Below are positions 12,257 to 24,993 of a DNA stretch of 64,000 nucleotides, in pieces. The DNA is taken from positions 4,107,001 to 4,171,000 of the forward strand of contig JAITYX010000030.1 of NCBI GenBank assembly GCA_021018815.1, read 5' to 3'. The DNA comes from Talinum fruticosum (lineage: Eukaryota > Streptophyta > Magnoliopsida > Caryophyllales > Talinaceae). The notes below the pieces were generated by a model that was given only the letters and a program-made list of their open reading frames with translations, was not told the origin of the DNA and did no database searches. Each line of letters starts with the position of its first letter. The first letter of the stretch is position 1. The translations under genes were made by a program, and so were the position numbers.

Positions 12257-13162
12257 TATCCTTGGCAATCTCAATTATACTCATACACCTAATAATGATA
12301 ACTAGATGAGATCACATCTCTTTGAGCATAAGTTTAATGATCCTTTCCTTTCTTTTTTGAAATGAAAATATCCTTCCGATAATAAATACCCTATTATTTA
12401 GACGGGCATTTGCCAGTTCCAACTTGATAGCTTCGGACTCTCACATAAAACATACATGATTGATGATACAAGGCCATATAAGGAATGAGAGAACAACCGG
12501 GGTTTTATGAATTCAGAATTCAAAAACAGAAAAATGTGTTTACTTCACCTGCTAGTAGAGCCTAATACCCCCTGTACTCGTATTCTTTAGTCCACCAAAT
12601 ACACATTTATGCCATCTTCGGCCTGAATTCAAAAAAGAAAAAAAGAAGCAAAAGATCATCTCCCCCCCAAAAAAAGTCAGTATATCATTCAATTCAATAG
12701 GCAGCCCTGTGCAATAATTGGAACCCTTGCAATCTCAACCGAAGATGAACATTAAAGCCACATCTTGCATTACCATATATATCTGCTGCCTCATGATAAA
12801 AAGAAAGCTCCAAGATCAGAACCTCAACGCTGCTGCAAGAGAAATAAGAATTCAAATAAAACACAAAAATTACAAGCATGACACAACAATACCCAATGTG
12901 GCTCCCTCCGCTTCAGCAGAATATGAGGATATCCGAAGGTAGACAACCTTATTCTTAAACGCATCGTTGCTTGCCGAGAGACTGATTCATAAAGAAAAGT
13001 TTAAAAATATTATAAGCAAAATCCAAATAAACAAGCTGATGAGAATGACGACTTACAGTCAAAAACCAACGTAAATATTTGAAGCCATCTGGTTCACCAA
13101 TGTTTTGGGGGAGCATGGGTTGAGGAACTACATTAGTTTGATGAAAAAGGTAGGGTGCAGTC

Positions 13163-13737
13163 TCAACTTGCAGTCGCCAGCTCTTGCTGTAGTCCAGAAG
13201 GAATAACGGGTCTCCAGGCAGTCCCTTCCGGGCTGTCCATGAGAGCAATGCCCACGGCAGCTAATTCTTTCCTGATTGAGTCAGATTTCTCATATTCTTT
13301 GTTCTTTCTTGCTGCGTCTCTCTCTACAATCTTTTGCAAAACTTCGGCCTCGGATAACTTGGCTCGCTTTAAAGCCTTTTCTCTCAGTTCGAGTAGAGCC
13401 TGTGGAGCCCAAAGAGTTCAGCAATAAAGTGGAAGGGGTTTGTAGAGTTTCTGTGTTGAAATTGAGAGACGAATGTCGAATTTGTCTTATGGTCTTACCA
13501 ACGAATAGCTTGATGGCATCAACCCTAGAACAGTCAGCACACTTCTGATGGTCTTTTCTAAGGCCGCAAGTGATTCAGCTCGCAACTCGCGCTTCTTCCC
13601 CTGAAAGGTTGATTGCAAGTTGTCATATCAAATGTTTAAAGAGCTTAAAAGTTGCTTTCGTCCTGACAGAACACAACAATTTCACAAAGAGATGGATTTT
13701 GTCAAGATCTAAACGTATTACCTGCCCTAAATTGAAG

Positions 13738-13835
<98 letters not shown>

Positions 13836-14807
13836 CCAATGAGAACTGCCAATTAAAATAAGAACTAAGAACTATTAATTTGAACCATTAAAGTCTAACC
13901 TAAGGGTCTAAAAGGTGCTATGTCATCATCTCCTCTAACCACCCACCCAAAGCCCTCAACCCCAATGCCACCACCTGCAGAACCGTAGCCACCAAGACTA
14001 AGCCCGGCACCGTGGCCCGACCAAGCACCAAGGTTTCGAACTTCTAGCAACTCGAATTACCATTCTCACCGGAAAATCAAGCTTTTCCGGTGTAGGGTTG
14101 ATGCTGCCCCTTCATTTCATGCTTTTCTATAGGGGTTTTTGTAAATTTCGGCGGTAGTATGGGTCAACAGTTTTTCATAGGGGAGAGATTGATTTGGGGA
14201 GGAGATTGGTTACGGTTCAATTTCACGAGATTTGGGCTGGAGTAGCGAAAATTGAGGAGAGAGACGAAAGAAGGCTCTATTAATAAATTGCAGACACCAC
14301 CAAGCTCACCGACGGCCCACAAACATGGGGTCGTGCTCGAGACCTGAGGCAGGCGAGGCTGACATGGAGCATGGAGAGGCTCATGGAGCATGTCGGTGGA
14401 CAGGAGGATGGAGTGGGGTGGTTTGTGACGTGGAAAAATGCTGATGCTTGAATTAACAAACAATGTTCCAAGATGAAAAGTTCCTAAATTTCACCAAAAC
14501 CCCTTAATTCTCACTAAATATCTTCTCTATATACACGGAAAATTTGATGAAAATAAACCAACCTTTGGACCAATTTGCGAAAATAAGTCATTCTTTTTAA
14601 ACCAACTTTTAGGCCAATTGGTGAAATTTCTTGGATGTGAACAGTATAACCTTTAGGGATATTTTGTTTTTGTCAAACCACATCGACTTTGACCACTTTT
14701 GACTCACCAGGAAGAATACAATTGCCCCAAAGGTTGGTTTATTTTCATCTTATTTCCTATTTCCCTATGTATATATATATAAAGATATATATATATATTT
14801 ATTTATT

Positions 14808-14842
<35 letters not shown>

Positions 14843-17800
14843 AAAAGGTTTGACATGACCTAGAACTAGGAACAGATTATTTTGATTGGGCTTATGTTAG
14901 GTGAGCTTGATTTCGGGTTGATGATCAGGTTTGAATCAGGTATCTTTGGGTCAGGTCAAGTTCATGTCCTCTGTTCAACAGACTGATAAAAGGAAATGGA
15001 AAAAACAAAGTGGTAAAAAAAACATTTTAGTTTGGTTATGGGGTCAGGCTGGGTCAAAGTTGGTGTTCAAGTTGAGAATCACAATATCTTGCCCTTGTTG
15101 TTTCCCTTGTCTTGGTCAAGTTTGTTGGACTCCAATGGCTTTTGGTGGGCTAACTTAGTCCAATCAGTTTCACCCCTTATAGGCACAGCAAACAATCCTC
15201 TTCTTCTCTAACATGACAAAAAACGGCCACAGGGGTTGAGAGGAAGGAAACAAGCAACTTAAAGCCTTTGACAAGTTCATACATTTTGCTCCTTACAAAT
15301 GACCAAAAGAAAACTAGGACTACGACCATGTCCTTTTAGGTGTAAGGCTGTAAGGACCTCTAAGATAATTGTAAGGTTAGTTATAAAATATTATACAGAG
15401 CTCTAAGGAGCTATAAGAGGTTATAAGGAGTCGTACGAAAGTAAGTTAAAGCTAAAAAGAACAGGGCATATATGTTAGAGGTGTGCAGATCTGAAAATCC
15501 GATCCGAAAAACTGCACCGAAAAAGCAGTTAACCGGATGAAATTTTCTTAAAGAACCACTTCAGTTAACCGAAACTAAAATTATTTTCGGTTCACAGTTC
15601 GATTACAGTTCAGAGGTAATAGAAAATCAGTTAAACGAACCATACAATTTTACAAAAAAGAAACCGGAGTATAAATAGATCTTATGGGTTACGGAAACCC
15701 TAGCTGGGCTGTTGCTTTTCAGCCTCTTCAGTCTTCTCCTCTCCCCCACTCAATCTTCTCACGCTCTCTCTCTCTCGCCTCTTCAATCTTCTCAGTGAGA
15801 GAGGAGTTCTCATGGGGCCTCCCGCTCCCACCTCTCTCTCTCCTCTCCTCTCCTCCCCCACCCCCCTCTCCCCCTCATAAACACTCCTCTTGACCCTCCC
15901 CAGCGCCAGCGTCATGGTGATTGTTTCCTTCCCAGCAGATCTGTCGTTGCAACTCAATATTTCTTTGTCTTGTTCGCCTCTCCAATGCCCTTATGCTCCA
16001 AGATTTCGCCAATCACCCCTTCGTTCATTGGTCTCTTCAAATTTGGAGTCTTCAAGTTTCTGTAGTCGATTTTCTTGTAATTTAGTCATAATTTTTTGCT
16101 TTTTCTTTTACTTTTGAATTGATTGGTTCGATGTTGTTTATGGCTGGGATCATTGTACTAATGCTTGACATTGTGGATACACACGTGGTTGCCCTTCGCT
16201 CTTTGGAGTTTTAGGGTTAGTCTCTTTTTCTTTTTATTTTTAATGGTTACCCGTTAAACGACCCGAAAAGCCGGTTAACCGAATTATTAGCCGGTTAACC
16301 GAACCTATAATTCGGTTAACCGGTCCATTCGGTTTGGTTATGGATCGCATTTTTGTTAAACCATCTTCTGTTCGGTTCGGTTACAATTCAATTTTTTGAT
16401 GAACTGAAAAGTCGGTTAACTGAAAGTCCAGTTAACCGACTTTGCACACCCCTATATGTGATAATGTGACAGTTTCAGAAGTCCCCTCTTACAGCCTTCC
16501 TTTGGCCCCTTTCGTTCCACCGTAGGATCATCATGAGAGCCACAACATACATTTGATGAGTTGATACTTAGTAATCTCCAAAAGACCTAATTAAGTACTT
16601 TCTTTAGCCCCAGAATCTCCATTTCTAAGAGACCAATACCTTAACCTGTGTTTAATTAATAGTTACAATATCATTCAAGACCCACCAATCCTAGGCAATG
16701 AATCAGGATGTGCAATGCTAGTTCCTTATCTAACCAATCACATTATTGTGGAGACATGCCTCAAAATATAATTTCATACCTGTCAAACCAGATATAAAAG
16801 AGACTTTGCAATTGGAATTATTAAGTAAAATGAGGCTCCAGCATCAGTAGGACAAAATAAGAAATATACAACAAAATGACCCCAGAGACCAGACAGTCCA
16901 GGCTAAATACTTTCAACTATGATACTTAAGTAGCATGACCCCCTCCCCACCGCCCACCCCCTCCCAAAAAAGGCCAAAACACACCCACAAAATATATTGG
17001 CATTGGGAAGGTGGGAGAGGGAGAGGAGAAAAGCAACAAAGCATACAAAAGTGTGAAAACTCAGCAGAACTCAAATTTCACATGGAACACTAGGTTCGAC
17101 ACAATGGAGTCCTATGATGCCCTCATGCTCACAAAATTCAAGAGGGGGTTCAGCAAGAAGTTTTCTGACCTTGCGAGTATGAAGAAAATCATTGATGGTC
17201 TTCAAGGGGTCAGAAAGAGCAGCAAGGACAACAGCGGTGTGAAGGTCATCCGACATGGAGGCCACAAAATCATTATAGAACCTATCGACACAACTTGCAA
17301 TATCCTGGGGAAGAGAATCTTTCAGACTTGCTCCATCAGGTTGTTTCAGAACATCTTCACAATCTTGCAATGTCTACACAATGTATTGCATGAACCCACA
17401 TTTGTAACAGGAGTAATTGGGGAAATTAGTCTAAACCATGAATGAAAATTACTTCAAGTGCTATAAGGGGATAACCTGAGTATAGTATAAATGCCCCAGA
17501 GCTGATTCAGTATTTCAGGTTTCAATAATCAATTATAATATTAAGACCAAGACAATAAAAGTCTCATCAATTTTCACAGGTGACCCCCAGCACGCCCCCT
17601 CCCCCAAAAAAAAAACCACTCAGCCTAAGCGGAACCTCAGGATCTGGATGTGGATTCAATTCTCACAAATGATCTAAATCTACCCAGCTCCCTGTGAACG
17701 GAGGCACTTGTACAAACAATTACAGAGTAATCTGAAGTTAAGCTTCCAGTTTCATGTTTAAAATTCTTAAACCCCGTAGTGACCGTCTTAGCTGACTTCT

Positions 17801-20800
17801 GCAGATGTTAAGAAGAGCTAGTAACCATCTGACACAGTCTGCAGAGAGTGGTGCATTAAATCTACTTAGTAAGACAGATCTTTCCGACGAGAGACACCTT
17901 TTTAGCCTCATCATGCAATATGAACGGGAAGCAAAAAAATTGCAATAGAGGCATCAATGAGATCAAAATGCCAAATGAGACTTCTTTTGCCAAACAGATT
18001 AGTAAATTTAGTACTTCTGTAATAAGTGACCCCCTCCCCCCAAATAATGCTGAAAGAAGCAAGCATTAACGGTTTAATGACCACACCCCAGACATACCTG
18101 GTAGATGTAGAAAACGCGTTCTGATGCACTTTCTAGCAGAGCATCCGAGTAATTTATTGGAGAACGATAGTGAGTGCCCATCAGGAACAGTCTCAAAGCA
18201 AGCGGATGATAAAGTTCTATAACCTGGGCAGGTCAAAAGGCATAGTACAATAAATCAATGCAAAAGCCAGAGAAGATTTCCTTACATACATGAGAATTAT
18301 GCTAGTTGGAACAGGAGAGCCAATTTGACAGAAATGATTTTACCTGCCGAATGGTGAAGAAGTTTCCAAGTGATTTGGACATTTTCTCTGAGTCCACAGT
18401 TACAAATCCATTATGTACCCAGTAGCTTACATTACTTTCACGACATGCAGCACAACTCTGAACAATTTCATTTTCATGATGTGGAAACATAAGGTCCATC
18501 CCACCACCATGTATGTCAAAAGTGTAACCCAAATATGCAGCACTCATGGCGCTGCACTCAATATGCCACCCAGGTCTTCCAGGACCCCAGGGACTCTCCC
18601 AAAATGGCTCTCCTTCTTTGGCAGCCTGCCAAAGTAACAAGTTACAGGAAATGGATATTACCCAGACTTCCAAACAAGGATTTAATGAGGACGTAGATCT
18701 GAGTGTTGGACATGGTTTTTCACAAAGAAGTTCTCCATTCAAGTTCCCAATAAGTCGTATCTTATCCAGGGCATCCAAATATTAGACTCCAGTACTGTTA
18801 GGTAGTAATTTGGATAAAACAATTCAAATCACATAGCAAGAGAGAGAACATTACCAATGAGTAGTTAACTTGCAAAACAGAACAAGGAACATTTACAGAA
18901 TTCTAAATGTCCAACAGGATAACAAGAGTCCGTTTCTCCAGGTTTAACAGAGTATGCAACTTTAAAATGCCCTAAATAACCATAAAGGGATCCAACTCTT
19001 CCAGCTTTGTAATTTCTTTAAAAACACTTAATGGAAAAAAATAGAAACTCACTTTCCATAGGGCAAAATCAGCTGGATTTCTCTTCCTTGAGTCCACAGC
19101 CACTCGCTCACCAGCTCGATTGTCCTCCAATTTCCTTCCAGACAACCGTCCATAATCAGGGAACCTGTCAACAGAGAAGTAGACATCCCCATCCACACAG
19201 TAGGCAAATCCATTATTAATAATCTGCCAAAAAAGAATAAAAGAAACTGGTTAAGCATCACTATTTCCACTTAGAAATGAAAAGGAAATAGCAGACAGAA
19301 CAAATGTTCAATTTTGTGGTTAGGAACTTCCAAAGAGAGTAATGCCACTAGCAACAATCAAGCTCAAGATAAAAAGACGCCTTATATAATACAGCAGGCT
19401 ATGCACTAGGAGGATTAATTCAAAGGAAATCAAAAGTTACCTGTTTAATCATGTCTATAATTTGTGGTATGTGATCAGAGACACGAGGTTCTATGGAAGG
19501 AGGTAAACAGTGTAGAGAAACCATGTCTTGGAGGAATTCATCACAAAAACGTTTGCTCAAAGATATTGGATTCTCACCCAATTCATTTGCTCTGGCAATT
19601 ATCTACAGAATTTGAAAATTCCATACTCAGGTATCCAAGTGAGACCCAAACAAGAGAGTCTGTGCATCACATTAAAAGTATTAAGCATAAAATTGTCAGA
19701 AATGCACTGCAAAGTCATAACTTTGTGCAAATTTGACCATTGACAACAAATGAACATCAGTGAGATGGGACCAAACGGAAGACTTAGAGGGGGAGAATAA
19801 CGGTACAAAAAATGAGAATAATCAAGTGAATAAATTGTATTTGTAACAAGCCAAATAGGAAAGAAGATTAATCAAATATCAAAATTATTCAAAGGTGCAA
19901 AGAAGAGGAGCTAAGCTCAATAGCAATCTCCTCAAATTTGTTGCTCATTTAATTTTACAAGCTCAAGACAACTCAAGTTGCTATTTGACATGAAAATATT
20001 GGTCAGTTTGTTTAACTCTTTTTGGTACTCAATCTTGGATAATGAAAAATCTTGGCCATCAAAAAGTGCAAAACCAATTTCAAGAGTCAAGATTAGCAAC
20101 TTACATCACTTAGGTCAATTAATTAGTATATCGAGCTTATCAATCCACTAGTTAATTTGATGATAGAAGCATCAAGAAAACTTATGCAAAACACAAGTTA
20201 CTAGAAAAACCTAGACATTCATATTTAAGATAGTTTCTTGTGCCAGCCATAACATAGTGTTTTCATATTAAAGTGAAAAAAGATTATCAAAATTTGGATC
20301 GGCACTTATCAAATATATTAAATTATTTAGTGTACAAAGGCCAGTAACAACTACCTCAATGGAGTCTCAAGAATAGTATAAATATCATAAACATATAGAT
20401 AAGAAATTAAATTGCTCCCAAACCAGGTCATATACAGGCAGCTCAAGACTCATAAGAATATAATGATTCCCTACTAACTGCAAGTTTAGTTTATCAATTT
20501 ACTTGAAAAATCTACCTGAAACCTCCACTGATTTGTTAAAAAAGCAGACAAACACAATCAAGCATGAATTATTCATGAAAACAATGATATAATTTCCACA
20601 TCACAAAAATAAAATACAGCAAATTATCTAACCTTGTCATCCACGTCAGTAAAGTTCCTAACATAACAGACTTCGTATCCCAGATACTTGAGATACCTGC
20701 CAAACCCCATATTTCAACTTTATGGTGAACAATAACTTACCAAAGAGCAAAGAAATCGAACTATGCACCAGATGCTCATGAAAATGGACTCAACCACACA

Positions 20801-22044
20801 TATTAACTATACATGTAGAACAGACAATTTATCTAACTAAAGCCTTCCCTTTGTCACACAACATATTTTAGTCCTCCTTTTGAGGCTGCTCCACAGTATA
20901 GTAAAGTATACAGCTCGTCCAAGAAATTTATATTTTCCAAATACGAATACATTCTTCCCCATTAAAGTAATTGCCCGTACTTGGAAGAAATACAAACTTC
21001 ACAAAAACATGGTTACTACATGGATAACTGAGAAAATATGCTCCTCAAATTCAACATTCAGTTATTTGGCTTGGTTTGTATCTAAGAAAAGGACAAATCC
21101 AGGAAGCACAAAATAAACCATGCATTATCTAATTTTGTCAACAACGTCAATGTGACAAAGGAAATCAACAAGGCAAGCATGCTTGTCAATCCGCTTAAGA
21201 GGGCACATACACTAAACCAATCAATCCTGCTCTATTTTAAAATTGCTAAACATGGATGACAATTAAACCCAAACACTCCATCACTAGGCAGCCTTTTAAC
21301 TTTACATTTATCACACTCAAGTATCCCCATCCTGCACAAAATCAAGATTTTCACTTCCCAAGATTACAGTCTTCATCTTTTCTACGATGATGAACCAAAC
21401 ACATAAAAATCTTTATAAACATTGACACATTGAAAAAAAAATTTGTCGTCTCCACAAACACCCCCTCCCCAAGGGGAAAAGAAAAGGAGAAAATAGAAAA
21501 TTTGACAAAAATGGAGATCTATATTTCAACTAACCAACATAGAAAATCATTTCAAACAAAGAGAATCCCAAGAAATCTCAATGAACACAAATTACAATTA
21601 AAAGACAGAAAGTTTCTACTTTCTAGCCAGAGGGAGAAAGAGAGACCTGTAGAGGCAGTCAAAGGTAACATAAGCTCGAGCATGACCAATATGGCTGAAG
21701 TCATAAGCAGTAATTCCACATACATACATGCCCACTTTGCCAGCTACTTTAGGCTTAAACACTTCCTTCTGCCTGTTCATTGTATTGTACAACCACAATT
21801 CTTTCTTGATTTCGGCCTCTAGTCTCTTACTAGTTCTGGTACAACACTCGCTGTTGTTATTTTCTCCATTAACTGAGGACTGAGAGTAGCCTGTAGAACA
21901 TATGCAACGAAATCTTTTGCTAACCGCATAGTTTCGCCCGATCTTTGGGATTTGGGTGTGAAACCGAAATGGAACTTTAGAGAGTGAAAAAGGGGATAGA
22001 TATGACAGAAGGAAGGGTTTGCAGCACCTCAGCAATGCCACCAT
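13163..22044 (-). CDS. CARS: Cysteinyl-tRNA synthetase, organellar type
   Basis: Complete nine-exon gene giving 581 residues. Exons run 22044-21647, 20696-20633, 19602-19441, 19223-19053, 18625-18344, 18223-18098, 17373-17170, 13600-13499 and 13399-13163; all junctions are GT/AG and the lengths sum to an intact frame. The enzyme charges tRNA-Cys with cysteine using ATP. Class I signatures are present: HIGH at residues 118-121 and KMSKS at 346-350. C109, C289, H314 and E318 have the spacing of the zinc ligands of bacterial CysRS. About 100 basic and Ser-rich residues before the core look like a plastid/mitochondrial targeting peptide, as in Arabidopsis At2g31170. The start is placed at [11 protein letters not shown]; in-frame ATGs up to 22143 could lengthen it by 33 residues. 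Intron 7 (3.6 kb) contains transposons and introns 1-2 are about 1 kb each; the frame is unaffected. Confidence 0.95.
13742..13832. repeat. Compound (TA)n(GA)n microsatellite in CysRS intron 7
   Basis: About 22 TA units (13742-13785) pass directly into about 24 GA units (to 13832). It lies about 140 bp beyond the acceptor of exon 8, inside the long intron. Confidence 0.95.
14769..14842. repeat. (TA)n(TG)n compound microsatellite
   Basis: Interrupted TA repeats followed by about ten TG units, inside CysRS intron 7. Confidence 0.85.
15324..15467. mobile_element. MITE of the 'ttgtaag' family
   Basis: About 144 bp made of irregular tandem ttgtaag/ctataag words. The left end (gaccatgtccttttag) resembles the complement of the right end (agctaaaaagaacagggc). 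Related copies lie at 32665, 45222, 48481/50456 and 62075. It directly abuts the hAT target duplication at 15469. Non-coding. Confidence 0.65.
15477..16452. mobile_element. Non-autonomous hAT-type element in CysRS intron 7
   Basis: The 976-bp element has ends agaggtgtgca (left) and tgcacacccc (right), complementary except near the tips. It is flanked by 8-bp duplications tatatgtt (15469) and tatatgtg (16453), 7 of 8 identical, as expected for hAT. The subterminal parts are packed with ccggttaaccgaa-type palindromes, likely transposase-binding repeats. The middle (about 15680-16110) is pyrimidine-rich and starts with gaaaccctag, resembling a plant first exon. No transposase is visible. Confidence 0.8.
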
Positions 22045-22154
22045 CGTGAGCTCTTCGTAAACCCACCCAGAATAAAGAATTTTGAACAATGCTGCCCACC
22101 TATTAAAACCACTGTCATAATTCATATACATATACATATGCATCCATAACCGAA

Positions 22155-22183
22155 ATATAATATTATATATATTATATATATAA
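22155..22183 (-). promoter_or_regulatory. TATA-rich region upstream of CysRS
   Basis: On the minus strand a ccttatatatataatatata-type tract lies 10-40 bp upstream of the first in-frame ATG (22143) and 110-140 bp upstream of the chosen start (22044). It is a reasonable TATA box position. A transcription start about 30 bp downstream would favour the 22044 start codon. Confidence 0.4.
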
Positions 22184-22576
22184 GGAAAAAAAAAGAAAAG
22201 AAAACTTGTGGATCACACTGAATAATATCATCTCAACATTGAATTTGAGAATTACAATTTTTCGTATTTTGGAATGATATATACCAGAATCATCATTTAG
22301 ATCATAAAATCACATTTAGATCATTTAGATAATAACTTCACCTTTAGATCATTTATATCATAAAATCACAACTGAAAATTTGTACACCTTCTTTACAAAA
22401 GGTTCTTCATATCAAAACTAAAATATTAGTTAATAAAAAATAAAATATTAGCCTATCAAAATTAAAAAATCTTATATTTTTCTTTTCTCTTGTGAATGGA
22501 TACAAAAGTAATATAGTTTTCAACAAGTGGCGGATCCCGAAATTTGGAACAAAGGTGTCCATATACTAACTACTAA

Positions 22577-23009
22577 GGCCCTGTTAGGCAACAGCATTTG
22601 GAGTAACTTTTAGCGTTTTGACCAGATCAAAACACTAATCAACCAAATATTAGCGTTCGGTAAGGTAGTGTTTTAACTAGCGTTCTGTTGTAGCTTTTAG
22701 CGTTTCAAGTAGTGTTTACGAAAAGCTAAGAATATTAGTTTTTCACATTTGAAAGTAGCGTTCCATATTTTCTTAACAAAAAATCCCTTCATTAATTTAT
22801 ATTTGACAAATTATTTATATCCTTTTACGTCAATTTACAATAATCGGCGAACTCAACCGCTAAATTTATCAAACACATTCGAGTCAACCGCTCAATTGAA
22901 CAGTTATCCGCTAACAGACTAAACTCGGCAGCTATCGGCTACCTAAACGGTTATCAACTACACAAACAGTTATCCGCTACTCAACCAGCTCATTTTGCTC
23001 AACGGGGCC
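22577..23009. mobile_element. Tourist-like MITE, copy 1
   Basis: A 433-bp element with ends ggccctgtt and aacggggcc and a 3-bp TAA duplication on each side (22574-22576 and 23010-23012), as in PIF/Harbinger MITEs. A second copy at 46177-46598 shares most of its sequence, including ccttttacgt and tttacaataatc blocks. No coding potential. Confidence 0.85.
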
Positions 23010-24993
23010 TAACTCGGGTGAAATGGGTATGTGAAGAACAGAGGCAATCCGCCCCTTTTTGCTATGAATATTAGATTCACCTTCAATTCCCCATCTCTTT
23101 AACGCTTGTTAATATTAGAACCGACTCCATTACATCTTATATCATTTTCTTCATTTTTTCGAGTTGTTTCCTTTCCAAGCATCCTCAAATGATGTTGAAT
23201 GGATCAATATTCAATCGAACCAAAAGGAAAAAAGAGAGAGACAAACACCCAAAACTATGCTCGTTACCACCAAGCGATATCTAAAGATAGGCTCAAAATC
23301 ACAAATTCACAGTTTGAGCAAACTGCTAAAAGGTTCCTAAAGGGCATGCTCAAAACCCCAAAGTCAATACATAAAAATGTTAAAAATCAACAAACACAAT
23401 AAGCACTATATTGATACCCATTTTCATATGCTTGTAAATAGAGCTCAACAACGGGACAGGCCGGAATGGGGCAGGTCTAGGTCGGCCCATTACTACAAAG
23501 GGTCGAGGGGTCAGCAAAAAAGGTAAATGGGTTGGGCCAAGTCATGGGCCACCGGAGCTTAACCCGCCCATGACCCGCCGGAAAAACTTGCCAGAGGAGA
23601 AGGCAAGTATATAAAGATGCTAAAATGCTTCTAATATCAAGTTTCTTGACTTAAATTTATTCTCAAATTAACGTAGTTCAAAGTACCCTTTTTCCCACAT
23701 TAACACATTAATACCCTAATTCAAGACGGTTTCTTTTATCTCTCTTTTATAAAATTCTTCTGCACAATCTCCATATAAAAGTCAACATTTTGCACTCGAC
23801 CTTGCCATTTTTCAATCGGATGAAAAAGAAACTCGCTTACTAAACCCGCCACTTGTTGAGCTTAATTCCTAGTGAGCAATGGCGGATCCCGAACTCAAAC
23901 TAACTAGGGTCGTAATTATAAGCGATGATTTAAAATTTTAATCCGGACCTAACCAGTTTGAACCCGAATTTTGTTAGATTTTCAGATACGGATAATTTTG
24001 TTAATGTTGTGCTATACTCACTTGCCTATCTATAAAAAATAATTAATCACTTGCCAAACTTTTTTAATGAAATGTATAGATTGTATTCAACATGTCCAAT
24101 AACGGATCCAAAATTTTTATTGAGGGGGATCGGAATTGAGTTAATATTAGATGGTGGTTCAACGAGCATCTTTGCCATTTTCTTCATTCGGCAGTAAATT
24201 TTTTGGATGCAAAGTTTGGACTCCAATGGTTGGGTAACTTCTCTTTTGAAGTGAAAAATTATTCATAATTAGTAAAAATGCTTTTAGAGTTATAGGTTTA
24301 TGTTTTATAATCTTCATTTGATTTGCTAAATTTATACGGTTATCTATCAAATCCCAAATTATACATAATACACGAACTCCGAAATTTACAAAATTCCATC
24401 TCTAAATTCCCAAATTTATCAAATTCCCAATTTGATAAGTCAACTCTCACTTCTACATTAATGTTATGGTTCCAAAATTAGTTAATCTTCATTCTCCCAA
24501 ACAGAAAAACACCCCCCAAATCACGTCCACGCCAAGAATTCTCTCTGCCTCCTAGTTCCTTGCTTAGCAAAATGTGAATCAAAATGTGAATTCTTATACC
24601 AATCAAAATGTGAATTCTTATATCAAACAAAATGTGAATCAAAATGTGAATTCTTAAACCAAAATGTGAGTTCTTATACCAAACAAAATGTGAATCAAAA
24701 TTCTAAGTCTTAGTCATTAATCTATGTTATATATAAAGGGAAGAGGATTGAATTGTTGTATAAATTTTAATTGACCATATTTACCCTTTTTTAGCTTAAA
24801 TTAAAGGATAAAATTGTCTCATACAGTTAATTCACGTCGGTTTCCTCTCTTCTCCTCACGTCAGTTTCCCCTCTTCTATCTAAACTATCTCCTTCTTAAC
24901 AAATCAGCGTGAATCTTCCGCAAATATGTTTTCACAACAGCTGAGAAACTTCTTATTTGGTCACCAATCTTCTACAAATAATAAGTCGCTCAC
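23010..24993. other. Intergenic region, repeat fragments only
   Basis: No gene recognised. A GC-rich patch at about 23455-23585 (cggcccatt, gacccgccgg words) looks like the eroded end of a hAT element. A short-unit minisatellite lies at 24568-24705. The rest is AT-rich single-copy-looking DNA. Confidence 0.45.
24568..24705. repeat. Minisatellite, unit about 25-30 bp
   Basis: Five or six irregular copies of aaaatgtgaattcttatacc with variable aatcaaaatgtgaatc spacers. Repeat copies differ and spacers are not unique, so it is not an array of CRISPR type. Confidence 0.8.

Larger units (their letters stand above)
8432..13162. other. Intergenic region with repeat remnants
   Basis: No gene was recognised between the resistance pseudogene and the 3' end of the cysteinyl-tRNA synthetase. 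It holds a candidate MITE (9229-9483), an exact 57-bp duplication (10833-10946) and a probable hAT remnant (11691-12256). The part just right of about 12700 probably includes the 3' UTR of the synthetase, which is on the minus strand. Confidence 0.5.

Noticed and set aside
17011..17445. 144-codon plus-strand frame
   Set aside because: It lies antisense to CysRS exon 7, whose spliced minus-strand reading matches the enzyme exactly.
13163..22044. Possible frameshift in CysRS like those in the other genes
   Set aside because: All nine exons add up to 1746 bases with matching phases and no internal stop, so the gene is intact.
24568..24705. Regular-looking short repeats with spacers
   Set aside because: Units are degenerate and spacers are themselves repeated. 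A plant nuclear minisatellite, not a CRISPR array.
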